DNA of 48,043 bases from positions 1-48,043 of the forward strand of contig CALLLI010000004.1 in NCBI GenBank assembly GCA_938082635.1, read 5' to 3'. The notes under the pieces were generated by a model that saw only the letters and a program-made list of their open reading frames with translations, ran no database searches and had not been told where the DNA came from. The stretch comes from an uncultured Verrucomicrobiales bacterium (lineage in GTDB: Bacteria; Verrucomicrobiota; Verrucomicrobiia; Verrucomicrobiales; DEV007). Below, in pieces: positions 18,612 to 27,965 of the stretch. Both the position numbers and the translations under genes were made by a program. The stretch's first letter is position 1. Every line of letters starts with the position of its first letter.

Positions 18612-19664
18612 ATGAAACTCGAAAGCAATCGTTGCGACAGGAGACTCGGAATCGTCGCCTGGATCATCATGTCATTTCTGGCCACCTCCGTCATGGCACA
18701 AAACGACGGCGCGCCTGAGCTAACCGTTGAAGCCTCCAAGGCGATCGACAAAGGGCTCGAGTTCCTGCTTACGGTCCAGAAAGAAGACGGTTCGTGGGAC
18801 AGCAATGGAGAAGGCGGACACGCGGTGGCGATCACCTCGCTCTCACTGATGGCGTTCATGTCCAAGGCGCACTTTCCCGGCTTCGGCCCCTATGGCGAAC
18901 AGATGGACTGCGGGATGAAATGGCTTTTGAAGGAGGCAAAAAAGCGTCCGGACGGTTACCTCGGCACCGTGATGTACGAGCACGGGCTGGCAACGCTCGC
19001 GCTCTCGGAGATGTGGGGAATGGCGCGCGACCCTGATGATGACGACGCGATTCAGAAGGCGCTCGAAAAAGCCGTCGACGTGATCTTGCGATCGCAGAAC
19101 CCGGGAGGCGGCTGGCGCTACCAACCGCAGGCGGACGGCGGCGAAGACACCTCGTGCACCCAGACGGTTTTCCACGCCTTGGCCTCGGCTCGCCAGGCGG
19201 GGATCGCCGTTCCCAACGAGACCATCGCCAAAGTGGTGAAGTATTTAGAGAGCGCCCAAGACCCGAGCACCGGTGGTTTCACCTACACGCCTGGTGGCAA
19301 TCGCAAGATCACCCCGGCCTGCACCGCCGGTGGTGCCTACATCGCGCAGCTCGCCGGACAGCGCGACACCGAGTTGACCAACTCCGCACTGCGCCACCTC
19401 AAGAGCCTAGCCCCCGGCATCATCACCGGCGGCGCCGGCTACTATTACTACACGCACTACTACGCCATCCAGGCGATGGTGCAGGCCGGCGATGAAGAAT
19501 ACGCCGAGTGGTACCCGCAAATCCGCGACGCCCTGATCAGCAGGCAGAACGCCCAAGGCGCCTGGGACAAAGGAAGCCGCCACGGCGGAGGCGGTTATTC
19601 AACACCGATGGCGATCATCATCCTAGCAACCCCACATCGCTACATCCCGATTTACCAGAGGTAA
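18612..19664 (+). CDS. Secreted squalene-cyclase / prenyltransferase-repeat protein
   Basis: The start is set at the ATG at 18612, which is followed by a signal peptide (LGIVAWIIMSFLATSVMAQ). The open frame continues upstream only through the palindromic repeat. The mature 350-residue protein is made of alpha-alpha barrel repeats with the QW-type motif: TVQKEDGSWD, SQNPGGGWRYQP, AQDPSTGGFTYTP and RQNAQGAWDKG. The DxDD catalytic motif of real squalene-hopene cyclases is not seen, so it is probably a binding or structural relative. Proteins of this type regularly follow MoxR/BatA operons in these phyla. It precedes the tandem thioredoxin-like pair by 28 bases. Confidence 0.8.
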   Translation: MKLESNRCDRRLGIVAWIIMSFLATSVMAQNDGAPELTVEASKAIDKGLEFLLTVQKEDGSWDSNGEGGHAVAITSLSLMAFMSKAHFPGFGPYGEQMDCGMKWLLKEAKKRPDGYLGTVMYEHGLATLALSEMWGMARDPDDDDAIQKALEKAVDVILRSQNPGGGWRYQPQADGGEDTSCTQTVFHALASARQAGIAVPNETIAKVVKYLESAQDPSTGGFTYTPGGNRKITPACTAGGAYIAQLAGQRDTELTNSALRHLKSLAPGIITGGAGYYYYTHYYAIQAMVQAGDEEYAEWYPQIRDALISRQNAQGAWDKGSRHGGGGYSTPMAIIILATPHRYIPIYQR

Positions 19665-19692
19665 GGCAGGGACAAGTTACCTGAGAGATGCT

Positions 19693-22398
19693 ATGACCCG
19701 CTCGCTGATCGCCTTCTGTGCTGCGCTTCTGGCCATCTCTTTGGCGAGCTTTGCCCAAGATGTGGCCGCGATCTCCGAGATAGAGATCACCGCTCTGCAG
19801 AAGGAGCTTGGCGAAGCGGGATCGGCCTCGTCTTCGATCCGCAAACGTCGCGCCTACAAGAACGTCGTCCGCGATGGCGAAGGTCTCCTCAAAAAATCGC
19901 CCGCGGCCGCCAATCGATTCCGTGTCTTGGAGATCATGTTCCAGGGCCAGAAGCGCCTGCTGGCCTTGGAGAATTCCGATCGCCACCGCGAGGCACTCTT
20001 CGCAATCAGTGCCAAACTGAAAGAGGCGCCTGACGAGCTTGCAGATCTGCGCCTGGAGGCGGAAATGTTGCTATCGGAACGAGATCTGTCGGCGAAGAAC
20101 GCGGATGTGAAACAGCGGACGCAGGCGCTGGCGGAATTGATCGCTCGCTATCGCGACACGCCGGGCGAGGCGAAGAGCCTGATGATGGCTTCGATCGTTG
20201 CGCCGAAACTGGAAGCTTTCGATCTTGAGAAGCAGATTTTCGCCGCCATGAACGATCGCTTTGCGGGTGACTACGACCTGATCAAGTGGCGGCGCAAACA
20301 TCACGGCTATGCCCACGAGCGGGTGTTGTTCACTGGCACTTTCAAGCGGGCCGACGGAACGTCTCTGAAGTTTCCGATCGACACCATTGGCCATACCTGT
20401 GTGATGGTTTTCTGGTCGCAATCCTCACCGGAGATCGAAACGAAACTGGCGAAGGTCAAAGAGCTGCAGGGTCAATTTCCTGGCCAGATGGAAGTGTTCA
20501 GTTTCAACGTCGATGAACTGTCAGACGGCGGGGAGAAGCAGTTGCGTTCGCTGGGGCTCGATTGGACAATAATGATGCTCCCTGGCGGAAAGAAGAGCCA
20601 GACCTACCGCGTGGTTGCGCGGCAGGATCCGATGGTGGTGCGGGCAAATGCCCATGGGCATGCTTTCCTGCCGTCGACCCTCATCGATGAACTCCTCAAG
20701 GAGGTGTCGATGGAGCAGAACCTGGATGACCCGCGCTACCTGGCGCAGATGCAGTCGCTGTTGATTGGCGAGTTTCTTGTTCCCCCAACCAAACCGTCGA
20801 CTGCGCCGGGGTCGGTTCCCACTGAAAAGCTTAAGGCGATCCAGGATTGCTTCGTCGCCGCACCGCTCCGCTATCGTCTGACGCGCGAGCAGGCGCTGGC
20901 GAATTATCAGAAAGAGGAGCAGCTGTGCCGCGAAGCCATCGCGCAGTATCCGAAAGCGCCAGATCTGTGGCAGGTGCGCAATCGTCGGATCATCGCTTTA
21001 CTCGGCATGTGGAAACTCGCCTTGGAACCAAAACGTCTTGAGGCGGCGGCGGTGGAGTCACGGGCAGCGCTGGCCAATTCACCGCCGACCGGAGCCGAGC
21101 TTGCTCCGCAATTCTGTCTAGCGATCGAAGAGTTTCGTCGAGGTGAACGCTCCCCGAGCCAAGTGTTGTCAGAGTTCGTCAATGACGAGTCTCCAGCTAC
21201 GGCCTACGCCGCGGCAGCCATCCTGGCGATGGACGTCAACGCCATTGAATCGCATGCCGAGAATCGGCAGAAGTTTCTGGATGCGTATGATGGCGATCCG
21301 GCGATGTGGCCGGTGGTAACGTTTTTCCGCGATCAGAATCATCGCTACCGTCTGTTCACGTACAACTACTACATGCCCGCGAGCCGCGCGCGCCGGATCA
21401 TCCGCGCGCAATTGCGCGCCAATGTCGCCAATCTAGATGCGCTGGCGGATACCAGTGGTCCGGTAGAGGCCGAGTTCGCGACGCTCGACGGAGCTACGGT
21501 CAGCCTTCCGCAGGCGACCGATGGCAAGTTGACGCTGTTGATGTTTGTCGAGCCGCTGGCCGACGCGGACTTTCCGGTCTTGATCAACGGCGCGGTCGGT
21601 GAAGATGCCAGGGGCAAGAAGACCGAGACGCTTGGAATTATGCAGCGCGCGTTTGGATTGGCGGAACAGCATGTTTCCAAAGAGCTCAAGGTCATCGCGG
21701 CGTTTCTCAGCGACGATGCCGATCTCGTGAAGGCCTTGATGGAAAAACACGCGTGGCCTTGCGAGTCGGTTCTGGTTCCCGGTGGGCTCAGCAATCCGCT
21801 GGTACGCCGACTGGGCATACTCTCGGCCGACCGCGTGCCCAACGTTGTCCTGCTCCACCCAGACGGGACGATCTTGTGGAAGTTGTCGGGAATCATCCAC
21901 CCACAGGTGAGGAGCGAAGGCATCGGCGAGACCCTGCATGGCATCAGCCGGGCGATGAAACACAACATCGACCGCTACGAGATCGAGCGCTCGATCGTCG
22001 TGCTCGAGCAGGGCGATTACACCCAGGCAGTTCGGCTATTTTCTGGTCCGTTCGTGGATCCTGAAAAACCCGTGATCGATGGCTGGACGCCGCCGCGTTT
22101 CCATGGTCGCGCCCTCGCCCACATTGGGATGAAGAACTGGGAGGCGGCGCTGGCTGACCTCGATTCGGCAATCCGCGTGCACGAGTGGGATTACAATCAG
22201 AAACAGCCATGCATATGTCATCGGGTCGGCGGACTGCTGCTTCGCAAGGCAACTGTTCTCGATGAGTTGGGAAGGGGGCAGGAGGCGGAGGAAGCGCGGA
22301 AACGAGCAGCCGCGGCGAAATTCAATCACTCCGCATCGCGCTACAGCAGGCTCCACGATCGGATCGAGGCGACAAAAAAAGCGGATGAGAAAAAGTAA
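19693..22398 (+). CDS. Secreted protein with two cysteine-less thioredoxin-like domains and TPRs
   Basis: This 901-residue protein has a signal peptide (LIAFCAALLAISLASFAQ), a helical region to about 200, a first thioredoxin/TlpA-like domain (about 210-330, with VMVFWSQSSPEIE where the active site would be), a helical TPR-like middle, a second thioredoxin-like domain (about 594-735, LTLLMFVEPLADADFP ... NVVLLHPDGTILW) and TPR-like repeats (about 760-880, GDYTQAVRLF, MKNWEAALADLDSAI). Neither domain has the CxxC pair, so redox activity is unlikely and a protein-binding role is more probable. The 3' end overlaps its paralogue (22385) by 14 bases. No named family is recognised. Confidence 0.75.
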   Translation: MTRSLIAFCAALLAISLASFAQDVAAISEIEITALQKELGEAGSASSSIRKRRAYKNVVRDGEGLLKKSPAAANRFRVLEIMFQGQKRLLALENSDRHREALFAISAKLKEAPDELADLRLEAEMLLSERDLSAKNADVKQRTQALAELIARYRDTPGEAKSLMMASIVAPKLEAFDLEKQIFAAMNDRFAGDYDLIKWRRKHHGYAHERVLFTGTFKRADGTSLKFPIDTIGHTCVMVFWSQSSPEIETKLAKVKELQGQFPGQMEVFSFNVDELSDGGEKQLRSLGLDWTIMMLPGGKKSQTYRVVARQDPMVVRANAHGHAFLPSTLIDELLKEVSMEQNLDDPRYLAQMQSLLIGEFLVPPTKPSTAPGSVPTEKLKAIQDCFVAAPLRYRLTREQALANYQKEEQLCREAIAQYPKAPDLWQVRNRRIIALLGMWKLALEPKRLEAAAVESRAALANSPPTGAELAPQFCLAIEEFRRGERSPSQVLSEFVNDESPATAYAAAAILAMDVNAIESHAENRQKFLDAYDGDPAMWPVVTFFRDQNHRYRLFTYNYYMPASRARRIIRAQLRANVANLDALADTSGPVEAEFATLDGATVSLPQATDGKLTLLMFVEPLADADFPVLINGAVGEDARGKKTETLGIMQRAFGLAEQHVSKELKVIAAFLSDDADLVKALMEKHAWPCESVLVPGGLSNPLVRRLGILSADRVPNVVLLHPDGTILWKLSGIIHPQVRSEGIGETLHGISRAMKHNIDRYEIERSIVVLEQGDYTQAVRLFSGPFVDPEKPVIDGWTPPRFHGRALAHIGMKNWEAALADLDSAIRVHEWDYNQKQPCICHRVGGLLLRKATVLDELGRGQEAEEARKRAAAAKFNHSASRYSRLHDRIEATKKADEKK

Positions 22399-25177
22399 AA
22401 CCGTGACGGCTTTAATAACTCGCATGTTTTTGGCGGCATTCCTCCTCGCAGGAATTTTTGTTGGTGTAGCGAACTCGCAGGAGGCTGCCCGCGACATCTC
22501 CGAGAGCGCGGTTGCAGCCCTGCAGAACGACTTGGACGAGGCGGGCACGGCCAAATCATCGGCGAGGCAGCGCCGGGCCTACAAGAACATCGTCCGCGAC
22601 GGTGAGACGCTGCTGGAGGCCACCCCGAAGGCCCCGAACCGATGGCGCGTGCTGGGGATCATGTTCGATAGCCGCAAGTCCCTGTTCGGCATGGACAATT
22701 CTGATTCGAACCGCGAGGCGCTCTTGGAAAACTGCGTTAGGCTGGCCGAGGCGCCGGACGAGTATGCCGAGCATCGACTCGAAGCCGACCTGCTGCTTTC
22801 GGAACAGGCCACCTCAGCCAAGGGTGCCACTTTGGAGGAACGGGCGAAGGCGATCGAGACAATCGTCGATCGTTACCGGGGCACGCCGGCGGAGGCGAAG
22901 AGCCTGATGATGGCCGCGCAGATTGCCCCGAAGCTGCAGGCATTCGAATTGCAGAAGAAAATCGTGGCCGCCCTGGGCGAACGTTTCGCAGGCGATCCCG
23001 CTGTGATTGAGTTCCGTCGGGAACACCTCGGGCTCCGTCGGCAGGACGCGCTGTTTGTCGGCACATACGCACGTGCGGACGGCGTTACCCTGCGGTTTCC
23101 GGCTGACCTGATGGGGCGGCTGAGCGTCATGGTGTTCTGGTCGCAAAAGACGGAGGGCTTTGAGCCATTCCTCGAGGGGATCAAGGAACAGCAGCGCGCT
23201 CATCCGGGTCGATTCGAAGTCTTCAGTTTTAATCTCGACGAACTGCCTGACGCAGGCGCGTCGACGTTGAAAGCTTTGGATCTCAACTGGACGGTCATGC
23301 GGCTGCCTGGGGGCAAAAAGAGCCAGGCGTACCGCAGCTATGCACGAAAGGACCCGATCGGCGTCCTGGTAAACGCCTATGGCCATGCTCTCCTGGCGCC
23401 GGCCTCGCTGGACGCGGCGGAACAGGCCAGGCTTGGCGTGCGCGGCCTGCCTATGGGGATGGCCACCTTGCCCCGGCGCCTCGACGAGCCACGCTATCTT
23501 GCGCAATTGCAGTCGCTGTTGGTTGGCGATGTTCTGGTCACTGCGCCCGATGGTCGCCTAGATGCCGCCCTTCGTACAGCCGAGTCAGTTCCCGCCGAGA
23601 CGCTGCGCGCCATCCAAGCATGCTTTACATCGGCGCCCTTCCGCTACCGACTGACGACCGACGAGGCGCTGGCGAACTACCAGAAGGCACAGAAGTTGTG
23701 TGATGAGGCGGTCAGGCAACACCCGGCTGCGCCAGATCTCTGGATTGTCCGCAACCGGAGGATCATCGCTCTGCTGGGCATGTGGAACCTTACCGTTGAG
23801 CCCAAGTATCTTGAGCAAGCAACTGAAGAGGCGCGCGTTTCTCTGGCCGCGAAGCTGCCTCCGGGAGCCGACATCGTGCCGCGCTTCTGTCTCGCAAAGC
23901 AAGCGCTCCGGCAAGGCGACTCGCCGCCGGAGTCCGTCCTCCTAGATTTGATCGAGAAAACGGGCGGGGCCGAAGCGCCCCCCTCGGCCCATGCCGCGGC
24001 CGCAATCCTAGCGCTGGACGCCCACGCGCGAGACTTGCACAATCGCCACCGCGCCAAGTTGCTGGCAGCGCCGGATGGGGGCAGTCCCCAGCTGTGGCCC
24101 ATGGTCTCGTTCCTGCGTGATCGAATACACTCCTACCGCCTGTTCAAGGGCAATTACATCGGCAAAGAACGCGGGTCGGCGCGTTTCTACATGATCAATC
24201 ACGGCGCACCCCCGATGACGGAACTTTTGCCGACCGTGACGCTCAAGACCCTCGATGGGCGAACGCTGAGTCTCCCGCAGGATACCAACGGCAAACTGAC
24301 GCTCTTGGTTTTTGTCGAGCCGTCCGCTGAACCCGATGCGGAGTTTCCCATCGACTTGGGGGAAGGTGAAGACAAGAAGCCACACCATCATTTTCTCCAA
24401 TTCGCGTGCGACCTGGCAGACATGCATGTCAACCAAGGCGTCACTACAATCGCGGCCTTTTTGTCGGAAGATGCGGAACGCATCAATGCCCTGATGAAAT
24501 CAAGGGAGCTGACCTGCCAGGTTGCCATCGTGCCGGGCGGCCTCGCGAACCCGATGGTTCGCCGGCTGGGCGTGCTTTCTGCGGATCGTATCCCGAACGT
24601 CTTCCTGCTTCGCCGGGACGGCTCCATCGCATGGCACGCATCGGGATTGCCCTACGAAGATGCCGAAAAATTTGTCCACTTGCTCGCCGCGAAAGTCCAC
24701 ATCGAGACCTGTGAAGTGGAGACGGCCTGCGAGGTTCTGGAGAAGGGAAACTTCGAGGAGGCAGCACGCCTCTTCGGCGGTCCCTATCTTCCCTGGAACC
24801 CCGATCGCTATGGCTGGCGATCGCCCAGATACCACGGACAGGCCCTGGCCTACATGGGCCTGAAGGACTGGGATGCCGCGCTCGAGTCGATCGAGAAGGC
24901 GATCGACGCCCAGAAATTGCGCTATTTCTCGGGCCGCAGAGGCAAGGACCCCGAGCGTTGGCGAGAGGAAGCTGCCATGGTGACGCTCAAGAACCCCGAT
25001 GACACTATGGTGGAACTATGGGCCACCAAAGCCGAGATTCTCGACAAGCTTGGCAGCAGCGACGAGGCGGCCCAAATGCGCAAACGCGCCGCAGAGCCGG
25101 GCAGAGCAGATGATCCGAGCCGATACAAGTCGACCCACGACAGATTAAAGCAGCACCGAATGGAGACACAAAAATGA
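22385..25177 (+). CDS. Tandem paralogue with cysteine-less thioredoxin-like domains and TPRs
   Basis: The start at 22385 (MRKSKTVTALITRMFLAAFL, a signal peptide) overlaps the end of the preceding paralogue, and an upstream start at 22262 would remove that signal. The 930-residue product has the same order of domains: helical region, thioredoxin-like domain 1 (about 222-338, VMVFWSQKTEGFEP), TPR-like middle, domain 2 (about 615-755, LTLLVFVEPSAEPDAEFP, VPGGLANPMVRRLGVLSADR) and C-terminal TPR (MGLKDWDAALESIEKAI). CxxC is again absent. The two proteins align along their whole length, so they arose by tandem duplication. Its stop overlaps the next start (ATGA). Confidence 0.75.
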   Translation: MRKSKTVTALITRMFLAAFLLAGIFVGVANSQEAARDISESAVAALQNDLDEAGTAKSSARQRRAYKNIVRDGETLLEATPKAPNRWRVLGIMFDSRKSLFGMDNSDSNREALLENCVRLAEAPDEYAEHRLEADLLLSEQATSAKGATLEERAKAIETIVDRYRGTPAEAKSLMMAAQIAPKLQAFELQKKIVAALGERFAGDPAVIEFRREHLGLRRQDALFVGTYARADGVTLRFPADLMGRLSVMVFWSQKTEGFEPFLEGIKEQQRAHPGRFEVFSFNLDELPDAGASTLKALDLNWTVMRLPGGKKSQAYRSYARKDPIGVLVNAYGHALLAPASLDAAEQARLGVRGLPMGMATLPRRLDEPRYLAQLQSLLVGDVLVTAPDGRLDAALRTAESVPAETLRAIQACFTSAPFRYRLTTDEALANYQKAQKLCDEAVRQHPAAPDLWIVRNRRIIALLGMWNLTVEPKYLEQATEEARVSLAAKLPPGADIVPRFCLAKQALRQGDSPPESVLLDLIEKTGGAEAPPSAHAAAAILALDAHARDLHNRHRAKLLAAPDGGSPQLWPMVSFLRDRIHSYRLFKGNYIGKERGSARFYMINHGAPPMTELLPTVTLKTLDGRTLSLPQDTNGKLTLLVFVEPSAEPDAEFPIDLGEGEDKKPHHHFLQFACDLADMHVNQGVTTIAAFLSEDAERINALMKSRELTCQVAIVPGGLANPMVRRLGVLSADRIPNVFLLRRDGSIAWHASGLPYEDAEKFVHLLAAKVHIETCEVETACEVLEKGNFEEAARLFGGPYLPWNPDRYGWRSPRYHGQALAYMGLKDWDAALESIEKAIDAQKLRYFSGRRGKDPERWREEAAMVTLKNPDDTMVELWATKAEILDKLGSSDEAAQMRKRAAEPGRADDPSRYKSTHDRLKQHRMETQK

Positions 25178-27060
25178 AGCAACACCACATTATCAAAAGA
25201 GCATGGATCATGACGATCCTGGTTCTATCGACAACCATCTTTGCCGCCGAGAAACCAGAGCGGGCCAGCCTGACCGCAGAAGGGAAGAAGCTCGAGGAAC
25301 ATTACAGCAAGATGCTGGCTGATCTCAGGGAAGAGATCACGCTCCTGGAGCCCGAAGTGGACGAAAAAAAGAAGGCCGAATTCACCAAGCAGTTCGGCGC
25401 GCTTGAGGATGTCACACCTATTACCAAGACCGTCATGGCCAATGAGGTCACCTTGAAATACGGCCCGGGAAACCCTGCCTATGTTGAAAAACAGAAAGAG
25501 GTCCTTACTGCGGCCAGAGCCGTCATGGAGGACATTGAAGTGTTTCTCGCCAGCGAGAACCAGCAGGCCACCATGGCCAAATTCGCACTACTGACCCATG
25601 CCACGCCGAGTCGCTTGGCCGGCTTTGCGCAAGAGGGCGAAGAGGAAAAAGCGCTGATCGAAAAGCTCTTCAATGACGACAAACTCGTCGTGCAGGCCAT
25701 GACGCTGGGAGGGGCCAGCGGCGGAAATTACGGGCAGGCGATGCGACGCTACACAGCCATCCAGAAAGCCACCGATCGTTCTCACGAGGGTTTCTTTCAG
25801 GTTTGGGCCCTGGCTGTGTCTCTTCAGTATACCGGCGATACCTATGTCTATCCCGACGTTCCCGCGGCAGAGTCCTTGGTTAATTACTACCTGAATTACC
25901 TGAAGGCATACGACGACGGCATACTGGATCCCGCCTTTTCTGAATTGGGCGGTACAGGATGGAACTATCGCTTTGTTTTTCCAGACTCCTACACGCTTGA
26001 AGATATCGACTGGATGAGAAAGGTGTTGCGTAACTACCGTCCCGATCACACGTGCCTGGAATACCGATGGCGCTACTGCCGTATCGTAAGAAGCGACATT
26101 CCCTATACCAGCGGCGTCGACAGGAGCGGCATGCCGGCCGATCTGAGTAATATTCAGAAGTTCTTTCTCGAAGGCGGCATCTGCGGCCCGCGCGCTTTTG
26201 TCGGGCAAATATCGGGATACGCTTTCGGCATACCTTCTCGCCGTGCACCCTCCCCGGGCCACGGTGCCATGGCGCACTGGACTCCGGACGGATGGACCAC
26301 CGTCCTGGGACCCCACTTCTATTTCTGCAAACACATCAATGGGATGCCCCCCATGGATTTCCTATTGGAATCACAGGCGCAACAAGATCCCAAGGGGTTC
26401 AAACAGGTGCTGATGTGTGAGTGGTTAGGGCAAGCGCTGGGCGAACAGGTCCCGCAAAACTACGGATCAAGCGGCGGATTCTGGCGATTGCTCGGTTTCT
26501 ACAAAAGGCAGGCCATCGTCGAAGACCAGAAAATAGAAGACATCGGAACCACCGGTGAAGAACTTGCAGAATCCAATGTGAGTAGCGAGAAGGAAGAGAT
26601 CGAGCAGATAGAGATCCCTGAGAAGTTCCAGACGATCACCGTGACCGAGGACGGCACCATCACCATTCCCGTAGCGGCATGCAGATCACCGAAGAATGGT
26701 GAGAAGATAAGATTCATGGAAAGCATCGATGGCGGGATGCAAGTGCACTACGGTTTGGCTGGCCAGCGCCCGGAATTGCTCAGGTACACGATAGAGATCC
26801 CCAAGGCCGGCAAGTACGAATTCTCTGCTCATGTATGTACCGTGACCATGGATCAAAAATTCCTGCTCCGCGTCAACAGGAGAACCCTCGTGGATGTCGA
26901 CATTCCCTACACCAAAGCCGACTGGATGGACACCGAGCCCGTTGAACTCGAATTGATAGAGGGGCGAAACCGGATCTCATTTACCCAGTACGCCCCGAAT
27001 AAAGGAATTAGTATCAAATTCTTCAAGCTGACACCGGTCCCGAAGACGGCCAGCAACTAG
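25174..27060 (+). CDS. Secreted transglutaminase-like protein with carbohydrate-binding-like C-terminus
   Basis: This 628-residue protein has a signal peptide (AWIMTILVLSTTIFAAE), a helical region to about 200, and then a segment with GGICGPRAF (Cys about 337) followed about 25-35 residues later by GHGAMAHWTPDGWTTV. This fits the Cys...His...Asp layout of transglutaminase-like cysteine hydrolases. The last about 110 residues (LRYTIEIPKAGKYEFSAHV ... IEGRNRISF) resemble a CBM6/CBM35-type beta-sandwich. Its ATG overlaps the preceding TGA, so it belongs to the same transcript and closes the MoxR/BatA-linked operon. The transglutaminase assignment is an inference from motif layout; the substrate is unknown. 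Confidence 0.55.
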   Translation: MKQHHIIKRAWIMTILVLSTTIFAAEKPERASLTAEGKKLEEHYSKMLADLREEITLLEPEVDEKKKAEFTKQFGALEDVTPITKTVMANEVTLKYGPGNPAYVEKQKEVLTAARAVMEDIEVFLASENQQATMAKFALLTHATPSRLAGFAQEGEEEKALIEKLFNDDKLVVQAMTLGGASGGNYGQAMRRYTAIQKATDRSHEGFFQVWALAVSLQYTGDTYVYPDVPAAESLVNYYLNYLKAYDDGILDPAFSELGGTGWNYRFVFPDSYTLEDIDWMRKVLRNYRPDHTCLEYRWRYCRIVRSDIPYTSGVDRSGMPADLSNIQKFFLEGGICGPRAFVGQISGYAFGIPSRRAPSPGHGAMAHWTPDGWTTVLGPHFYFCKHINGMPPMDFLLESQAQQDPKGFKQVLMCEWLGQALGEQVPQNYGSSGGFWRLLGFYKRQAIVEDQKIEDIGTTGEELAESNVSSEKEEIEQIEIPEKFQTITVTEDGTITIPVAACRSPKNGEKIRFMESIDGGMQVHYGLAGQRPELLRYTIEIPKAGKYEFSAHVCTVTMDQKFLLRVNRRTLVDVDIPYTKADWMDTEPVELELIEGRNRISFTQYAPNKGISIKFFKLTPVPKTASN

Positions 27061-27097
27061 TGGGCGTGCAGATCTAAACGGGCGGGTAGAGTTTACA

Positions 27098-27140
27098 AAA
27101 GTCGGATTTCTTCATGATTAAGGCGCCAACAGTTCATACT
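27098..27140 (+). promoter_or_regulatory. Shared regulatory module 1, upstream of SDR-AraC
   Basis: AAAGTCGGATTTCTTCATG (27098-27116) is followed after 16 bases by TTCATACT (27133-27140). The same two blocks at the same spacing occur at 28847, and a related copy at 38669. TTCATG and CATACT, separated by 18 bases, could serve as a weak -35/-10 pair, which would put the 19-mer over the -35 as for a class II activator. A further A/T block (TATAGG) lies 62 bases from the motif start, matching TATAAA and TACAAC in the other two copies. Confidence 0.75.
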
Positions 27141-27177
27141 TTTTAGTAGAAACCTCCGATATAGGCAGGAAACCATC

Positions 27178-27921
27178 ATGACGAACAAACGCTTCAAAGA
27201 TCAGACAGCTATCATCACCGGCGGGGCCGATGGGCTCGGCCTGCATATCGCAGCACGCCTGGCACAGGAGGGTGCGCAAGTGTGGATCGTAGACCGCGAT
27301 CAGGAATTAGGGACGGCTGCTGCGGAGCGGATCGGGTGTGAATTCGAGCCGCTGGATGTGGCAGACGAAACGTCGGTGGTGTCTGCCTTTGAGAAGATTC
27401 ACGCTGAGGCAGGACAGCTGGACGTGATGGTCAACTGTGCGGGGATCGTCGGGCCGAACGGGATGAAGATCGAAGACGTGCCCTTGTCAGGGTTTGACCA
27501 AGTGCAAGCAGTGAACGTCCGAGGTTCGTTTCTAACATGCCGCGAGGCGGTGCGGCACATGCGATCGCGCGATTACGGGCGCGTGCTACTCATCGCCTCG
27601 ATCGCTGGCAAGGAAGGGAACGCTGGGATGTCGTGCTATTCTACGAGCAAATCGGCGGTGATCGGATTGGTGAAATCGGTTGGCAAAGAGTATGCGGAGA
27701 CTGGCATTACGGTCAACGGTCTGGCCCCAGCGGTGATCCGTACAGCCATGGTAGACAACATGGAGCCCGCGCAGGTGGCATACATGACTGACAAGATTCC
27801 AATGAAGCGCTGCGGGACGCTCGACGAAGTGGCCGCGATGGCTTGCTGGATAGTCTCCCCGGAGGCGAGTTTCAACACCGGCTTCACTTTCGATCTGTCA
27901 GGAGGGCGGGCGGTTTATTAG
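27178..27921 (+). CDS. SDR-family NAD(P)-dependent dehydrogenase
   Basis: This 247-residue protein is a classical short-chain dehydrogenase. The nucleotide-binding motif is TGGADGLG (14-21), NCAG is at 86-89, and the catalytic residues are Asn113, Ser141, Tyr154 and Lys158 (YSTSKSA). VDRD after the second strand (Asp at the end of beta 2) suggests a preference for NAD. SDRs of this type oxidise hydroxyl groups of sugars or sugar acids, which fits the catabolic operon downstream. The start has AGGA seven bases upstream. Shared regulatory module 1 lies directly before it, and the AraC regulator follows by 44 bases, so the two are probably co-transcribed. Confidence 0.9.
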   Translation: MTNKRFKDQTAIITGGADGLGLHIAARLAQEGAQVWIVDRDQELGTAAAERIGCEFEPLDVADETSVVSAFEKIHAEAGQLDVMVNCAGIVGPNGMKIEDVPLSGFDQVQAVNVRGSFLTCREAVRHMRSRDYGRVLLIASIAGKEGNAGMSCYSTSKSAVIGLVKSVGKEYAETGITVNGLAPAVIRTAMVDNMEPAQVAYMTDKIPMKRCGTLDEVAAMACWIVSPEASFNTGFTFDLSGGRAVY

Positions 27922-27965
27922 AGATGTCGGTTTCCGGCTGCAGAACTGGTAGGAATGGTTGAGCT

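Noticed and set aside
22814-23506. 230-residue minus-strand open frame within the second thioredoxin-like gene.
   Set aside because: No start context or motif; the sense gene is conserved with its paralogue along this stretch.
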